A stretch of 15,452 bases of DNA from Prevotella sp. (GTDB lineage: Bacteria; Bacteroidota; Bacteroidia; Bacteroidales; Bacteroidaceae). Shown piece after piece: positions 13,735-15,452 of this stretch (position 1 is its first letter; each line of letters begins with the position of its first letter). The position numbers were made by a program, and so were the translations under genes. The notes beneath the pieces are model-generated. The model made no database searches and was not told the origin of the DNA. It saw only the letters and a program-made list of their open reading frames with translations. Location of the stretch: the NCBI GenBank assembly GCA_024681875.1, contig JAILAA010000112.1:1-15452 (forward strand), in the 5' to 3' direction.

Positions 13735-15452
13735 ATGAATATCAGGAAACTTCTGATGGTTGCTGCATTGTTTGCAGGTATCACCGTCAATGCCCAGACC
13801 ACCGTGAAGGGCGTCGTCATTGACAAGTCGCAAGGTGTGGGCGAGCCTTTTGCCACCGTGAGGGTGTTCAAGCAGGGCAACACAACAAAAGCCGAGGCAA
13901 TGTTCCTTACCGATGTTGACGGCGTCTTCAGCCATGAGGTCAGCGGCAAGGGAAACTACGATGTCATCATCAGCAGTCTCGGAAAGAATGAGTTGAAGAA
14001 AACCATCGAGCTGACAGGTAGCGGCGTCGTAGATATGGACACGCTTTACCTTGCCGAGAATGCCAATGAGCTGGAGGGTGTTGTCGTGATTGCGCAAAAG
14101 CCGCTGGTGAAGATGGAGGTTGACAAGATGACCTACAACGTGAGCGAGGACGAAGATGCCAAGGTATCTACCGTACTCGACATGCTGAGAAAGGTGCCGA
14201 TGGTGACCGTCGACGGACAGGACAACATCACCGTCAATGGCTCATCAGCCTTTAAGGTCTATGTCGACGGCAAGCCCAACGTCATGTTCAGCAGTAACCC
14301 CTCCGTCATTTTCAAGAGTATGCCGGCCACAGCAGTGAAAAACATCGAGGTGGTGACCAACCCGGGCGCCAAATATGACGCCGAGGGGGCCGGCGGCGTA
14401 CTCAACATCATCCTCGACAGGCAGGTGGCTGGCTCGGAAAGCATGAACGGCTACAACGGCACCTTGCGTGCCGAGGTGGGCAACACAGCTTGGGGCGGAG
14501 GAGTATTCCTCAGTGGACAACAAGGACGCCTTACCTACAGCATAGACGCCTTACACCAGAAGACGACACCGGGCACCACCAAAGTTAGCAACCTGATGGA
14601 GCAGTCGCTGTACACACAGACGTCGGAGAGCCGTACGAAGACCGAGATTCCTGTCTCTATGGGTAGTCTCGCCTTGAGCTACGAGCTAGACTCGATGAGC
14701 AGTGTCAGCCTCTCTGCTGAGTTGACAAGCATGAACATGAAGAACACGGGCCGCACGGAGACAAACATGGCTATGCCCTATAGTTCAGCTCTTGGGCAGA
14801 CATACGGCAACAACCTCTATATGAAGAGCAGCAACACCAGCTTCAGCAGCAGTCTCGACTACCAGCGCTTCTTCAACAAGGAGCGTACAAGTTGGTTGGC
14901 TGTTATCTATCAGCTCTCCTACGACCCCACTCACAGCGAGACACGCAATGACTTCGATGCCGTAGGCGGGATGCCCTTCGACATCACCGACCGATACTCC
15001 GACAACCACGAGAAGACCACGCAGCACACGTTGCAGGCCGACTACACCAAGCCCTTCGGCATTGGCAACACCATCAATGTTGGTGCCAAGCTGATGCTGC
15101 GCAAGGCCACCAGTGATGCCAAATACTATCAGCCCAATTATGTCGACAGCTTGAGTATGAACTACGAGCATCGCAACAGCATTGGTGCCGTCTACGCTGA
15201 GTATGAAGGTAAGTGGGGAATGATAGGTGCCAAGGCAGGCCTGCGCTATGAGCACACATGGCAGGACATCGAATATCACCTGGGCAATGGCCAGGACTTC
15301 AAGAACGACTACGGCACGCTTGTGCCCTCGGCCAGCGTCAGCTATACCCTGGCTCCCACCAGCAACCTCGGCCTGACCTACAACATGCGCATCTCACGTC
15401 CGGGCATCACCTATCTGAATCCCTACATTGACCGCAGTAGCCCTACGGCACT
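13735..15452 (+). CDS. TonB-dependent-receptor-like outer-membrane beta-barrel protein, partial
   Basis: An open frame of 572 codons runs from ATG 13735 through the right edge. A signal peptide (MNIRKLLMVAALFAGITVNA-Q) leads into a carboxypeptidase-regulatory-like beta-sandwich (about 22-105; VKGVVIDKSQGVGEPFATV), a plug-like domain (about 110-225; VSTVLDMLRKVPMVTVDG, FKVYVDGKPN, VKNIEVVTNPGAKYDAEGAG, GVLNIIL) and the first part of a large barrel of the OMP beta-barrel_3 type (SVSYTLAPTSNLGLTYNMR, RISRPGITYLNPYID). Full members have roughly 750-800 residues, so about a quarter is missing. They act at the outer membrane, probably in TonB-linked uptake or export; the substrate is not readable. 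It is 4 nt from the S41 gene, so the two are almost certainly co-transcribed. Confidence 0.92.
   Translation, partial: MNIRKLLMVAALFAGITVNAQTTVKGVVIDKSQGVGEPFATVRVFKQGNTTKAEAMFLTDVDGVFSHEVSGKGNYDVIISSLGKNELKKTIELTGSGVVDMDTLYLAENANELEGVVVIAQKPLVKMEVDKMTYNVSEDEDAKVSTVLDMLRKVPMVTVDGQDNITVNGSSAFKVYVDGKPNVMFSSNPSVIFKSMPATAVKNIEVVTNPGAKYDAEGAGGVLNIILDRQVAGSESMNGYNGTLRAEVGNTAWGGGVFLSGQQGRLTYSIDALHQKTTPGTTKVSNLMEQSLYTQTSESRTKTEIPVSMGSLALSYELDSMSSVSLSAELTSMNMKNTGRTETNMAMPYSSALGQTYGNNLYMKSSNTSFSSSLDYQRFFNKERTSWLAVIYQLSYDPTHSETRNDFDAVGGMPFDITDRYSDNHEKTTQHTLQADYTKPFGIGNTINVGAKLMLRKATSDAKYYQPNYVDSLSMNYEHRNSIGAVYAEYEGKWGMIGAKAGLRYEHTWQDIEYHLGNGQDFKNDYGTLVPSASVSYTLAPTSNLGLTYNMRISRPGITYLNPYIDRSSPTA

Noticed and set aside
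1..15452. tRNA, rRNA or transposase genes
   Set aside because: Nothing resembling a cloverleaf, rRNA segment or transposase domain was seen on either strand; small divergent tRNA-like structures cannot be excluded by eye.

Overview
The window looks like chromosomal DNA from a Bacteroidales bacterium, most likely Prevotellaceae. The evidence is a complete type IX secretion system (T9SS) core operon, promoters of the Bacteroidetes type (TAnnTTTG near -7), A-rich translation starts without a clear Shine-Dalgarno, and a SusC-like/TonB-dependent outer-membrane receptor gene. No tRNA, rRNA, CRISPR array or insertion-sequence transposase was seen. Genes are densely packed.

Left part, minus strand (3849 down to 1): an apparent three-gene operon. 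It starts with an XRE-HTH/cupin regulator (3292-3849), then an AMP-forming acyl-CoA synthetase (1402-3240), then an unfinished PD-(D/E)XK nuclease-domain protein (1-1380, running off the left edge). A 120-bp gap (3850-3969) with back-to-back promoters separates this from a plus-strand UmuD/LexA-like S24 protein with an unassigned C-terminal half (3970-4950). That gene is followed by a nested terminator-like inverted repeat (4962-5041).

Middle, plus strand (5117-11307): porP/sprF, gldK/porK, gldL/porL, gldM/porM and gldN/porN in canonical order. They encode an outer-membrane PorP-like protein, the lipoprotein and periplasmic partner of the K/N ring, and the two inner-membrane motor proteins of the T9SS. 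A small outer-membrane beta-barrel gene (11341-12000) follows closely and may belong to the same transcript.

Right part, plus strand: a promoter at about 12089, a periplasmic S41 (CtpA-like) protease (12117-13730), and, 4 nt later, a TonB-dependent-receptor-like outer-membrane protein cut by the right edge (13735-15452).

The most unusual signal is not a gene. At least five different short-repeat families sit in or next to coding sequence, always in frame where they are inside a gene. In three genes (acyl-CoA synthetase, gldK, gldN) two inverted arms straddle the start codon. In gldK and gldN the downstream arm encodes the hydrophobic core of the signal peptide. The acyl-CoA synthetase carries a second inverted pair internally, and the nuclease gene carries three separate repeat tracts, one of them between its catalytic Asp and ExK motifs. 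I know of no named system that explains this shared layout; the mechanism is inference. The rest of the window is largely recognisable core or housekeeping content.
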